Shown: in pieces, positions 35,756 through 45,024 of the stretch
Position numbering within the stretch: the first letter of the stretch is position 1
How the letters are laid out: every line of letters begins with the position of its first letter
Source: Mesorhizobium sp. B2-1-1
GTDB taxonomy: Bacteria; Pseudomonadota; Alphaproteobacteria; Rhizobiales; Rhizobiaceae
Direction of reading: 5' to 3'
NCBI RefSeq assembly: GCF_006442975.2
Contig: NZ_CP083954.1
Coordinates: 5,659,267-5,723,266, forward strand
DNA length: 64,000 bases
The notes under the pieces: generated by a model
Told to the model about the DNA's origin: nothing
The model's input: the letters and a program-made list of their open reading frames with translations, nothing else
Databases searched by the model: none
Position numbers and translations under genes: made by a program

Positions 35756-38682
35756 CCCAAGGATCTCTGCGCGGCGCGAATTCCGCCCCGTCCCAACGCC
35801 CGCTCGCCGACACGAACGCACCCGACGAGAACGATGGCGTCGACACCTCGCCCGCCGTCTCCGACCGCATCGCCAAGACCACATGCTATATGTGCGCCTG
35901 CCGCTGCGGCATCGACGTGCACATCAAGGACGGCAAGGTCCGCTACATCAACGGCAACAAGGATCATCCGGTCAATCGCGGCGTGATCTGCGGTAAGGGC
36001 AGCTCCGGCATCATGCAGCATTACAGCCCTGCCCGGCTGAAAAAGCCGCTGCTGCGCACCGGCTCGCGCGGCTCGGGAGAATTCCGCGAGATCGAGTGGG
36101 AAGAAGCGCTGACGATCGCCGCGGAGCGGCTTTCGTCCATCCGCCGCAGCGACCCGAAGAAACTCGCCTTCTTTACCGGCCGCGACCAATCGCAATCCCT
36201 GACCGGCTGGTGGGCAAGCCAGTTCGGCACGCCGAACTTCGCCGCGCATGGCGGTTTCTGTTCGGTGAACATGGCCGCAGGCGGGCTTTATACGATCGGC
36301 GGCTCGTTCTGGGAGTTCGGCGAACCCGACTGGGACAATACCCGGTATTTCATGCTTTTCGGCGTCGCCGAGGACCATGATTCCAACCCGATCAAGATCG
36401 GCCTCGGCAAGCTGAAGGCGCGCGGCGCCAAGGTGGTGTCGATCAACCCATGTCGCACTGGCTACAACGCCATCGCCGACGACTGGATCGGCATCCGGCC
36501 GGGCACCGACGGCCTGTTCGTGTTCGCCCTCATCCACGAGCTCTTGAAGGCAGGCCGCGTCGATCTCGACTATCTCCTGCGCTACACCAACGCCCATGTG
36601 CTCGTCATCCAGGATCCGGGTGCGGCCGATGACGGGCTGTTTGTCCGCGATGGCGCCGGCAACCCGCTCGCCTGGGACAGGGTGGCGAAGGTGCCTGTCC
36701 GCGCCACCGACGCCAGCGCCAAACCGGCATTGACCGGCAGCTTCACCGTCGACGGTCGTCGCTGCGTTCCGGTGTTCCAGCTGATCGCCGATCGATACCT
36801 CAATGAGAGCTATTCGCCCGATGCGGTCGCGGAGCGCTGCGGCATTGCCGCCGATACGATCCGCAGGATCGCCGCCGAGCTCGCTCATGTCGCCTTTGAG
36901 CAGACGATCGAACTGCCGGTGGCGTGGACCGACTGGGCCGGCCGCCGCCACGAGACGATTAGGGGACGGCCCGTGTCGATGCACGCGATGCGCGGCATCT
37001 CAGCCCATTCCAACGGTTTTCATTCTTGCCGCGCCATTCACCTGCTGCAGGTGCTGCTCGGAACGGTGGACGTCCCGGGCGGCTTCCGCTTCAAACCGCC
37101 TTATCCGCGTTGCGCGCCGCCAGGACCGAAGCCTGCCGGCAAGAACGTCCGGCCGATGACGCCACTGGACGGCATGCCGCTCGGCTTCGTCTGCGGGCCT
37201 GACGACCTTCTGGTCGATGAGACAGGCGTGCCGATCCGCATAGACAAGGCCTATTCCTGGGAGGCGCCGCTCGCTGCGCACGGCTTGATGCACACCGTCA
37301 TCCGCAACGCCTGGGCCGGCGATCCATACAAGATCGACACGCTGATGATGTACATGTCGAACATGGCCTGGAATTCCTCGATGAACACCGTCGAGACGAT
37401 TCGTATGCTGACCGACCTCGACGAGGCGGGCAATTACAAGATCCCTTTCATCATCTATTCCGACGCCTATTATTCCGAGACCGTGCCGTTCGCTGACCTC
37501 GTGCTGCCCGACACAACCTATCTCGAACGGCACGACTGCATCAGCCTGCTCGACCGGCCGATCAGCCATGCCGACGGACCGGGCGATGCTATACGCCATC
37601 CCGTGGTCGAGCCGGACCGGGACGTGCGCCCGTTCCAATCGGTGCTGATCGAGCTCGGCGCGCGCCTCGGCCTGCCGGGTTTCGTCAGAGAAGACGGGGC
37701 GGCCAAATATGCCGACTATGCCGACTACATCGTCAATCACGAGCGCACGCCCGGTATCGGCCCGCTTGCCGGCTGGCGCGGCAAGGACGGCAATTCGACC
37801 GGCAAGGGCGAGCCAAACCCGGACCAGTTGCAGCGCTACATCGACAATGGCGGCTTCTGGCACCACGATTTCGCTGAGGACCAGCGCTACTACAAGATGG
37901 CCAACCGGTCCTATCTCGATTTCGCGGTGCAGATGGGCTTCATCCCGAAGGCCGAACCAGTCGTCTTCCAGCTCTATTCCGAACCCTTGCAGCGCTTTCG
38001 TCTTGCCGCGCGCGGCCATGGTCGGGCCGTGCCGCCCGAGAGCGAACGCCAGCGCATCGAGACCTACATGGACCCGCTACCCTTCTGGTACGTGCCGTTC
38101 GAGGAAGCGGCCGTCGACCAGCAGAAATATCCGTTGCATGCGCTGACGCAGCGGCCGATGCACATGTACCATTCCTGGGGTTCGCAGAATGCGTGGCTGA
38201 GGCAGATCACCAGCCAAAACCGGCTGTTCGTGCATGAGAGGACCGCCGCAGGTCTCGGCCTTGCCGACGACGACTGGGTGTGGATCGAAAGCATCAATGG
38301 CAAGGTCAAGGGACAGATCAAGCTGGTCGAGGGCGTGAACGAAAGCACGGTCTGGACCTGGAACGCCATCGGCAAAAGGCGCGGCAGCTGGGGGCTGAAG
38401 GACGATGCCGCCGAGAGCAATCGCGGCTTCCTGCTCAACCACATCATCGGCGACCAGACCACGGCAGACACCAACGGCAGGCGGTATTCGAATTCCGATC
38501 CGGTGACCGGCCAGGCGGCATGGTTCGATCTCAAGGTGCGCATCGTCAAATGCGCGGCGGAGGAAGCCGGTTTCACCGAGCCGCAATTCGAGCGTTTCCA
38601 CCAGCCGCCGCAATTCCAGCCATCGCCGGACACACTTCGCTTTGGCGCCGAATTCCGCATGAACAGGGAAGCCGCCAAATGA
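35752..38682 (+). CDS. soeA: Sulfite dehydrogenase catalytic subunit (SoeA-type molybdopterin oxidoreductase)
   Basis: 976 residues. N-terminal disordered region to about 40, then the 4Fe-4S motif CYMCACRCGIDVHIKDGK...CGKG. The Mo-coordinating residue is most likely Cys170 in HGGFCSVNMAAGG. The molybdopterin-binding segments (YFMLFGVAEDHDSNPIKIGLGKLKARGAKVVSINP; GRDQSQSLTGWW) and the C-terminal MopB-binding domain (HALTQRPMHMYHSWGSQNAWLRQI) are present. No twin-arginine signal is visible, so it is cytoplasmic. The large alpha, ferredoxin beta and DmsC-like membrane gamma gene order matches SoeABC of sulfur bacteria, which oxidises sulfite to sulfate and feeds quinone. Related members of the family reduce polysulfide, thiosulfate or DMSO, so sulfite is an inference from length, order and location. 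Confidence 0.78.
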   Translation: MTQGSLRGANSAPSQRPLADTNAPDENDGVDTSPAVSDRIAKTTCYMCACRCGIDVHIKDGKVRYINGNKDHPVNRGVICGKGSSGIMQHYSPARLKKPLLRTGSRGSGEFREIEWEEALTIAAERLSSIRRSDPKKLAFFTGRDQSQSLTGWWASQFGTPNFAAHGGFCSVNMAAGGLYTIGGSFWEFGEPDWDNTRYFMLFGVAEDHDSNPIKIGLGKLKARGAKVVSINPCRTGYNAIADDWIGIRPGTDGLFVFALIHELLKAGRVDLDYLLRYTNAHVLVIQDPGAADDGLFVRDGAGNPLAWDRVAKVPVRATDASAKPALTGSFTVDGRRCVPVFQLIADRYLNESYSPDAVAERCGIAADTIRRIAAELAHVAFEQTIELPVAWTDWAGRRHETIRGRPVSMHAMRGISAHSNGFHSCRAIHLLQVLLGTVDVPGGFRFKPPYPRCAPPGPKPAGKNVRPMTPLDGMPLGFVCGPDDLLVDETGVPIRIDKAYSWEAPLAAHGLMHTVIRNAWAGDPYKIDTLMMYMSNMAWNSSMNTVETIRMLTDLDEAGNYKIPFIIYSDAYYSETVPFADLVLPDTTYLERHDCISLLDRPISHADGPGDAIRHPVVEPDRDVRPFQSVLIELGARLGLPGFVREDGAAKYADYADYIVNHERTPGIGPLAGWRGKDGNSTGKGEPNPDQLQRYIDNGGFWHHDFAEDQRYYKMANRSYLDFAVQMGFIPKAEPVVFQLYSEPLQRFRLAARGHGRAVPPESERQRIETYMDPLPFWYVPFEEAAVDQQKYPLHALTQRPMHMYHSWGSQNAWLRQITSQNRLFVHERTAAGLGLADDDWVWIESINGKVKGQIKLVEGVNESTVWTWNAIGKRRGSWGLKDDAAESNRGFLLNHIIGDQTTADTNGRRYSNSDPVTGQAAWFDLKVRIVKCAAEEAGFTEPQFERFHQPPQFQPSPDTLRFGAEFRMNREAAK

Positions 38683-39413
38683 CCTGCGTCCCCGCCCACA
38701 CGGGCAAAAAACTAGGCCTGGTCATAGACCTCGACACCTGCGTCGGTTGTCAGGCCTGCGTCACCGCCTGCAAGGAATGGAACACCGGCGGCCACATGGC
38801 GCCGCTGACCGACATCGACCCCTATGGCGGCCATGTCGACGGCGTCTGGTTCAATCGCGTGCACAGCTACGAGCACACCACCGCGATGGGCGGCCGCACG
38901 GTGAACTTCCCGCGCTCGTGCCTGCATTGCGAGACGCCGGCCTGCGTCACTGTGTGTCCGACCGGCGCCTCCTACAAACGAGCCTCGGACGGCATCGTGC
39001 TGGTCGATGAGGACAAGTGCATCGGCTGCAAGCTATGCAGTTGGGCCTGCCCCTATGGCGCGCGCGAATTCGACACCGATGTCGGCGTGATGAAGAAATG
39101 CACGCTCTGCGTCGACCGCATCTACAATGACAATCTGGCCGAGGAGGACCGCGTGCCGGCCTGCGTCGCGGCCTGTCCGACCAGCGCACGGCATTTCGGC
39201 GATCTCGGCGACCCCGCCTCGGCGGTGTCGCAACTGGTTGAGGAGCGTGGCGGCGTCGACCTGATGCCGGAACTCGGCTACCGCCCGACCAACAAATACC
39301 TGCCGCCGCGCGCGCATACCGAACGCGCCGCAAAGATTTCTGCGCCAACCCTGGAGCCGGTGAGGGCCGAGGGTGGGTTCCTCGGCTGGGTCGACCGCAT
39401 GCTCTCGAACTAA
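38679..39413 (+). CDS. soeB: Iron-sulfur subunit of the sulfite dehydrogenase (SoeB-type)
   Basis: 244 residues from the ATG at 38679, which overlaps the soeA stop (ATGA). Four clusters of cysteines typical of DMSO-reductase beta subunits: CVGCQACVTACKEW, CLHCETPACVTVCPTGA, CIGCKLCSWACPYGA, and CTLCVDRI...CVAACPTSA. They bind four 4Fe-4S clusters that carry electrons from the Mo site to the membrane subunit. No signal peptide. The C-terminal 50 residues are family specific (PTNKYLPPRAHTERA). Confidence 0.88.
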   Translation: MTCVPAHTGKKLGLVIDLDTCVGCQACVTACKEWNTGGHMAPLTDIDPYGGHVDGVWFNRVHSYEHTTAMGGRTVNFPRSCLHCETPACVTVCPTGASYKRASDGIVLVDEDKCIGCKLCSWACPYGAREFDTDVGVMKKCTLCVDRIYNDNLAEEDRVPACVAACPTSARHFGDLGDPASAVSQLVEERGGVDLMPELGYRPTNKYLPPRAHTERAAKISAPTLEPVRAEGGFLGWVDRMLSN

Positions 39414-39418
39414 ACCCC

Positions 39419-40354
39419 ATGCATCCAGCCTTCTCGGTCGTCTTCTTCACCACCGCCGCCGGCGCCGGCTACGGCCTGCTGGCGCTGCTCGGCGTGCTGG
39501 CGCCACTTGGCGTCATCGCACCCGATTTCTGGCTGGGCTTCATCGGCATGGGACTGGCGCTCGGGCTGATCACCGCCGGCCTGTTGTCCTCGACCGGACA
39601 TCTCGGCCGCCCCGAACGCGCCTGGCGTGCGTTCTCGCAATGGCGCAGTTCCTGGCTGTCGCGCGAAGGCGTCGCCTCGGTCGCCACCTTCGTCCCGGCC
39701 GGACTGTTCGGCATTGGCTGGGTCATTCTTGGCCGCACCGATGGCTGGGTCGCCGCCGCCGGACTTCTGGCAACGATCGGCGCCGTCATCACCGTCTGCA
39801 TGACCGGCATGATCTATGCCTCGCTGAAACCCATCGCTCAGTGGCACAGCCCTTACACCTTGCCCGGCTATCTCATTTTCTCGGCTATGAGCGGCAGTGT
39901 GCTTCTGGCCGCGCTATGCCAAGGCTTTGCCGTCGGTTCCAAAATGCTTCTGGCAGCCTGCGTACTGCTGACCCTGCTCGGTTGGGCCTGGAAGCTTGCG
40001 ACCTGGCGGTACAACGACCAATTGGAAATCCCCACCAACGCCAACACCGCAACCGGGCTTGCCGGGGGGACGGTTAGATCGCTGGAATGGCCGCATACCG
40101 AGGAAAATTATTTGCTCAAGGAAATGGGTTTTCGCATCGCGCGCAAGCACAGCGCAAAGCTGCGGCGGATCACCCAGCTCCTGGGTTTCGCGCTGCCCGC
40201 CTTGCTGCTGATTACGGCCTTCGCCTTGCCGTCACCTTTCGCGGCGCTCGCATCGGTGTTCGCCGCGGTCGCACAGTTTGTCGGCATGCTGGTCGAACGT
40301 TGGCTGTTCTTCGCCGAAGCGAAGCACACGGTCACTCTCTACTACGGGAAATAG
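39419..40354 (+). CDS. soeC: Membrane anchor subunit of the sulfite dehydrogenase (SoeC, DmsC-type)
   Basis: 311 residues with eight or so membrane segments, beginning MHPAFSVVFFTTAAGAGYGL; the DmsC family signature S-T-G-H-L-G-R-P-E-R-A-W appears near residue 60. It presumably binds quinone and passes electrons from SoeB into the chain. It starts 5 bp after the soeB stop, last gene of the operon, and ends 5 bp before the convergent pdeM stop. Confidence 0.88.
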   Translation: MHPAFSVVFFTTAAGAGYGLLALLGVLAPLGVIAPDFWLGFIGMGLALGLITAGLLSSTGHLGRPERAWRAFSQWRSSWLSREGVASVATFVPAGLFGIGWVILGRTDGWVAAAGLLATIGAVITVCMTGMIYASLKPIAQWHSPYTLPGYLIFSAMSGSVLLAALCQGFAVGSKMLLAACVLLTLLGWAWKLATWRYNDQLEIPTNANTATGLAGGTVRSLEWPHTEENYLLKEMGFRIARKHSAKLRRITQLLGFALPALLLITAFALPSPFAALASVFAAVAQFVGMLVERWLFFAEAKHTVTLYYGK

Positions 40355-40359
40355 CGGCT

Positions 40360-41076
40360 TCAGCCGGGTCGCAGCATCGAGCCTGAAATCGCAAAGATGC
40401 GGTCCGTGCCGAGCATATACGCCATCAGCGATTCCAGGCGGAACAGGCCGGCATAGGCGCGGTCGAGCACGTTGAGTGAGCCGGTATAGGCGCCGAAGGC
40501 GGGCATGATCATGCGGCCGCCATCGCCGGCGAAGCAGCGCCGCCGCACCGAACGGCCCTGCTGGACGATGCGGGCGCAGGGATGGAGATGGCCCGATATC
40601 TCGCCCTCGACGCGCAGCTTCGACGGCTCGTGCCGGAACAGCAACGAGCCGATGGCGAGTTCGCGCACCGTATCGCCCGGCAGGTCGGCCGGCGCCTCCG
40701 GGTCATGGTTGCCGGCCACCCAGAACCAGTCGCGGCCCGCCATCAGCGCCTCCAGCCGTTCGCGGAAACTTCGATGCATGCGCTCGGCGCCGCCGCCATC
40801 ATGGAAGGAATCGCCCAGGCTGATGACGATTGCCGGCTGGTAGTCTGAGATGACGGCCTGCAATCGCAGCAAGGTCGCGCCGGTGTCATAGGGCGGGAGC
40901 AGCATGCCGCGCCTTGCCAGCGATGAGCCTTTTTCCAGATGCAGATCGGAAACGGCCAGAAGCTTGAGCTCGGGAAAGTAGAGCACGCCGCGCGGATCGC
41001 AGACCGCACGTTCGCCGGCGATGCCGACCAGATCGGCGTCGGCGAGCAACGATGCACGCGCCAGCGAAAAATTCAT
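40360..41076 (-). CDS. pdeM: Ligase-associated metallophosphoesterase (PdeM-like)
   Basis: 238 residues. Calcineurin-like metallophosphoesterase with all motifs: DLHLEKG, GDSFHDGG, GNHD, and GHLHPCARI. In the ligase-associated DNA-damage-response cluster this protein accompanies a Lhr-type helicase, an exonuclease and a DNA ligase. Here its start overlaps the helicase stop by four bases, but no ligase or exonuclease gene is adjacent. Its substrate is not known; DNA ends are assumed from the cluster. Confidence 0.82.
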   Translation of the reverse strand: MNFSLARASLLADADLVGIAGERAVCDPRGVLYFPELKLLAVSDLHLEKGSSLARRGMLLPPYDTGATLLRLQAVISDYQPAIVISLGDSFHDGGGAERMHRSFRERLEALMAGRDWFWVAGNHDPEAPADLPGDTVRELAIGSLLFRHEPSKLRVEGEISGHLHPCARIVQQGRSVRRRCFAGDGGRMIMPAFGAYTGSLNVLDRAYAGLFRLESLMAYMLGTDRIFAISGSMLRPG

Positions 41077-43607
41077 TCCTCAGCCATCTCCGGCCCCATG
41101 GCTTCCTCAACCAGCGTGGCCGCATCCATCAGCAGCGTTTCATCGGCTTCGCCGTGCACCGGCATCTTGCCGATCTCGAGCATGATCGGCACGGCGAGCG
41201 GCGATATCTGTTCGAGGTTCTTATGCATGATTCGACCTTGAATGCGCGAGAGCATGTCCGCAAGTCTGCTGACATCGAGCAGGCCCGCCGCCGCGTCCGC
41301 GCGCGTCGCCTGGAGCAATATGTGATCCGGCTCATGGCTGCGCAGGACGTCATAAATAAGGTCTGTCGAGACAGTCACCTGACGGCCACTCTTCTCCTTG
41401 CCGGGATGACGCTTTTCGATCAGCCCTGAAATCAGCGCGCAATTGCGAAAAGTGCGCTTGAGAAGCCAGCTGTCTGCCAGCCAGGCCTCGAGATCGTCGC
41501 CAAGCATGTCCTCATCGAAAAGCGCGCCGAGCGAGGGTTTTCCGGCTTTGAACATCGCCCCCATGTCGCCCAGCGACCAAATGGCCAAGGCATAGTCGGT
41601 GGCGACGAAGCCAAGCGGCCTGGCGCCCGTCCTGTCCAGACGGCGGGTAAGCAGCATGCCGAGCGTCTGGTGGGCCAGCCTGCCCTCGAAGGGGTAGGCG
41701 ACCAGATAGTGGCGGTTGCCGCGCGGAAAGGTCTCGATCAGCAGGTCATCGCGTTTGGGCAGCACCGATTTGTCGACCTGGAAGCGCAGCCAGTCGGCCA
41801 CCTGCTCGGGCAGTTTCTTCCACCGCTGCGGATCGTCCAGCATGGCGCGGACCTGTTCGGCGAGATAGGTCGAAAGCGGGAACTTGCCGCCGCCATAGTA
41901 AGGCACCTTCGCATCGCTGCCGGGCGCGTTCGAGACGAAGCACTCATTCTCGCGAATGCCTTCGAAGCGAAGAACTTTGCCGGCGAACATGAAGGTGTCG
42001 CCATGCGTCAGCGTCTCGAGGAAAGCCTCCTCGATCTTGCCTAAAACCCTGCCGCCGCGCGACACGGAACCCTTGCTGCCGGCCTGGACATAACGCACGT
42101 TGAGCGCCGGCACCTCGATGATAGTGCCGACGTTCAGCCTGTATTGCTGGGCCACGCGCGGATTGGATACCCGCCACAATCCCTCCTTGTTGAGGCGGAT
42201 GCGGGCGTATCGCTCATAGCTCTTCAAGGCGTAGCCACCCGTGGCGACGAAATCGACGACGCGGTCGAATGTCGGCCGATCGAGGCCGGCATAGGGGGCC
42301 GCCGACCGCACCTCCTCGTAAAGATCATCCGCGCGGAACGGTGCGCCGCAGGCGCAGCCAAGGACATGTTGCGCCAGCACGTCGAGCCCGCCATCGACCA
42401 GTGGAGGCGTATCCTGCGCGCCGAGATAGTTGGCGTCCAGCGCTGCCCGGCATTCGAGCACCTCGAAGCGGTTGGCCGGGATGAGGATGGCTTTGGACGG
42501 TTCGTCCATGCGGTGGTTGGCGCGGCCGATGCGCTGTGCCAGCCGGCTCGCTCCCTTGGGTGCGCCGACATGCACGACGAGGTCGACGTCGCCCCAGTCG
42601 ATGCCGAGGTCGAGCGTCGAGGTGGCGACGATGGCGCGCAGCGCATTGTCGCCCATCGCCTTCTCGACCCGCCGCCGCTGCGCGACATCGAGCGATCCGT
42701 GATGCAGCGCGATCGGCAAGGTATCTTCGTTGACGCGCCACAATTCCTGGAACAGCAACTCCGCCTGGCTGCGCGTATTGACGAACAGCAGGGTCGTCTT
42801 GTGGCGCTTGATCTCGCGGTAGATCTCGGGCGTCGCGTAGCGGGCCGAATGTCCGGCCCAGGGCACGCGCTCTTCCGAGTCAAGGATGGATATTTCGGGC
42901 TTTGCGCCGCCGGTAACGACGATCAGTTCGGCCATATCGCCGGGTGGATTCTGGCCGACCAGCCAGCGGCGCAATTCGTCCGGTTCGGCCACCGTGGCGG
43001 AAAGTCCGATGGTCTGAACCTCGGGCATGAACTGGCGCAGCCGCGCCAGACCAAGCGCTAGGAGATGACCGCGCTTCGAAATCACCAGCGAATGCAACTC
43101 GTCGAGCACGACATAGCGCAGGTCTTCGAAGAAACGCCTGGCATCGGGTGCCGCGATCAGCAGCGCAAGCTGCTCGGGCGTGGTGAGCAGGATGTCGGGC
43201 GGCACCAGCTTCTGCCGCTGGCGCTTGTGCGCCGGCGTGTCGCCGGTGCGGGTCTCGATGGTGAGGGAGAGCCCGATCTCCTCCACCGGTTTGCCGAGGT
43301 TGCGCTCGATGTCGACAGCCAGCGCCTTCAGCGGCGAGATGTAGAGCGTGTGGATGCCGCGGCGGGCCTGTCCCGGTTTTCGCCTGGCCCTGACGGCCAG
43401 TTCGGTCAGCGAAGGCAGGAACCCGGCCAGCGTCTTGCCGGCGCCGGTCGGTGCAATCAGCAGCACCGACTGCCCTGCTTGAGCCCTCGCCAGCAATTCG
43501 ATCTGGTGGGCGCGCGGCGACCAGCCTTTCTCGCCAAACCATCTCAGGAATGGCTCGGGCAGGACAACGGCGGCATTCTGGTCGGCAAGGCGCGGCTTCT
43601 GTGTCAC
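41073..43607 (-). CDS. lhr: Ligase-associated DEXH-box helicase (Lhr-like)
   Basis: 844 residues. Superfamily 2 motifs are complete: Walker A APTGAGKTLAGF near residue 55, DELH in VVLDELHSLV, SAT in GLSATVAE, and the C-terminal helicase motifs with RIGRANHRMDEP. The Lhr-type C-terminal domain (ALIEKRHPGKEKSGRQVTVSTDLIYDVL...) follows. It is shorter than the 1500-residue Lhr of E. coli and fits the ligase-associated group. The 4-bp overlap with pdeM shows co-expression. Likely role is DNA repair; no partner ligase nearby. Confidence 0.88.
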   Translation of the reverse strand: MTQKPRLADQNAAVVLPEPFLRWFGEKGWSPRAHQIELLARAQAGQSVLLIAPTGAGKTLAGFLPSLTELAVRARRKPGQARRGIHTLYISPLKALAVDIERNLGKPVEEIGLSLTIETRTGDTPAHKRQRQKLVPPDILLTTPEQLALLIAAPDARRFFEDLRYVVLDELHSLVISKRGHLLALGLARLRQFMPEVQTIGLSATVAEPDELRRWLVGQNPPGDMAELIVVTGGAKPEISILDSEERVPWAGHSARYATPEIYREIKRHKTTLLFVNTRSQAELLFQELWRVNEDTLPIALHHGSLDVAQRRRVEKAMGDNALRAIVATSTLDLGIDWGDVDLVVHVGAPKGASRLAQRIGRANHRMDEPSKAILIPANRFEVLECRAALDANYLGAQDTPPLVDGGLDVLAQHVLGCACGAPFRADDLYEEVRSAAPYAGLDRPTFDRVVDFVATGGYALKSYERYARIRLNKEGLWRVSNPRVAQQYRLNVGTIIEVPALNVRYVQAGSKGSVSRGGRVLGKIEEAFLETLTHGDTFMFAGKVLRFEGIRENECFVSNAPGSDAKVPYYGGGKFPLSTYLAEQVRAMLDDPQRWKKLPEQVADWLRFQVDKSVLPKRDDLLIETFPRGNRHYLVAYPFEGRLAHQTLGMLLTRRLDRTGARPLGFVATDYALAIWSLGDMGAMFKAGKPSLGALFDEDMLGDDLEAWLADSWLLKRTFRNCALISGLIEKRHPGKEKSGRQVTVSTDLIYDVLRSHEPDHILLQATRADAAAGLLDVSRLADMLSRIQGRIMHKNLEQISPLAVPIMLEIGKMPVHGEADETLLMDAATLVEEAMGPEMAEE

Positions 43608-43706
43608 GCGTCAGAGGTAGCGCGACGGCGTGCGAACGCCAAGAACAATCGGAACAAAAGGTGATCGAGCAGTTTTTCTCTCCCCCGGAAGAAGGGAGGA
43701 TCGGCG

Positions 43707-44567
43707 CTATGGCCGCCGGAACTCCGTCGGCCCGCCGTAGAGATAGCCGATGCGGGCGACGGCTTCCTTCAGACCTTCGCGCGATACCAGCATGGTGTGG
43801 CCGTTGGCGTGGATCATGGTCTCGGCATCGGTCATGATGGCGACATGGCCTTTCCAGAAAACGAGATCGCCGCGGCGCAGGCCGGAATAATCGGGGCCCG
43901 GATCGAGCGGCTCGCCGATGCTCTGCGCCTGCATGTCGGAATCGCGCAGGACATCGGCGCCGGCCATGCGCATCGCCAGTTGCACGAGGCCGGAGCAATC
44001 GATGCCGAAGCCGGAGACACCGCCCCAGAGATAAGGGGTGCCAAGGAACGTCTCGGCCACCGAAACATAGTCGGCGGCCACATTACTGAGCGGCCGCAGG
44101 TGACCCGCTATGATTGCCTCACCGGAGGGCAGGACGGCATAGTGGGTGCCGCGCGTTTCGGCGGACCCGGTCACCGTGACGGTGGACCCCATCGACAGCT
44201 GTCCCGCGATCGGAAGGCGCAGATCCGGGCCGGGATAGAGGAAAGTTCGGGGCACGGAGACGATATGGGTGAGCGCATGATCCCGCCCGCCCAACATGGC
44301 GTCGGCGACATAGCCGACATAACCGTCCCGTTCGGCCTGGATCCAGGCCCAGCCCTCTCTGTCCTCGAAAACGAGCACGTCATCGCCGAACAGGGCTTGC
44401 GTGTTGACACCAGCGTCTGGACGCGGAGCCTTGCGGATATCGGCAACCGGGATCGAAATCCGCGCCGGCCGGCCGGCGACAAAGCGGTCGGCAGCGACCT
44501 CTCCTTTCAATCTCGCATCGGCAAGATCGGGCCGAAAGGCGTGGAGGCGGGCATCCCTGGCGGTCAA
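43707..44567 (-). CDS. NlpC/P60-family cell-wall peptidase
   Basis: 286 residues without an obvious signal peptide. Residues about 35-150 contain two SH3-like folds (ISIPVADIRKAPRPDAG; VGYVADAML). The catalytic C40 domain occupies the last 130 residues, with Cys in FGIDCSGLVQLAM, His in FWKGHVAIM, and a third polar residue in IHANGHTM. The family cuts the D-Glu to meso-DAP bond of peptidoglycan stems; rhizobial members of this size are commonly cytosolic or exported by unknown routes and recycle muropeptides. It is the last gene of a possible pepA-marR-nlpC group on the minus strand; marR lies 29 bp upstream. Confidence 0.88.
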   Translation of the reverse strand: MTARDARLHAFRPDLADARLKGEVAADRFVAGRPARISIPVADIRKAPRPDAGVNTQALFGDDVLVFEDREGWAWIQAERDGYVGYVADAMLGGRDHALTHIVSVPRTFLYPGPDLRLPIAGQLSMGSTVTVTGSAETRGTHYAVLPSGEAIIAGHLRPLSNVAADYVSVAETFLGTPYLWGGVSGFGIDCSGLVQLAMRMAGADVLRDSDMQAQSIGEPLDPGPDYSGLRRGDLVFWKGHVAIMTDAETMIHANGHTMLVSREGLKEAVARIGYLYGGPTEFRRP

Positions 44568-44596
44568 ATCAGTTTATCCATTGAAGCGGCTGATCG

Positions 44597-44947
44597 TCAG
44601 ATGGGCAGCTCTTGTGCCTTGGCGATGATACCATCGCCGAAGCGCTCGACAAAGAGGGCGCCTTCGACCGTGCGCTTGATCAGCACGTTGCGCTTGTCGA
44701 GCTCGTCGCGATGGCGCGACACCAGTTTGAGCGCACCCATTGTATCCAACGCGCGGGTGATGACCGGTTTGGTGACGTTGAGACGGGCCGCCAGCCCGCG
44801 CACCGTGTGCGGCGGCGGATCGAGATAGATGGTGAACAGGATAGCCGTCTGGCGCATGGTGAGGTCGGGCGCGTCGTCGCGCACCTGCGACAGCATCACT
44901 TGCTGCCACAATCGCAAGGCCTGGCTCGGGCGCATCGAAATCGACAT
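44597..44947 (-). CDS. MarR-like transcriptional regulator
   Basis: 116 residues. The winged helix is the MarR kind: LTMRQTAILFTIYLDPPPHTVRGLAARLNVTKPVITRALDTMGALKLVSRHRDELDKRNVLIKRT. The short C-terminal helix provides dimerisation. It is between the aminopeptidase and the NlpC/P60 gene in the same orientation. Small phenolic ligands are typical for the family, but the ligand here is unknown. Confidence 0.82.
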   Translation of the reverse strand: MSISMRPSQALRLWQQVMLSQVRDDAPDLTMRQTAILFTIYLDPPPHTVRGLAARLNVTKPVITRALDTMGALKLVSRHRDELDKRNVLIKRTVEGALFVERFGDGIIAKAQELPI

Positions 44948-45024
44948 CGCACGAGAATGACGGCAAATTGTTTCGGTTCCGTTTCAGTTTCGGCAACCTG
45001 CCGGCCCTGAAAGTCGCCGCCACC

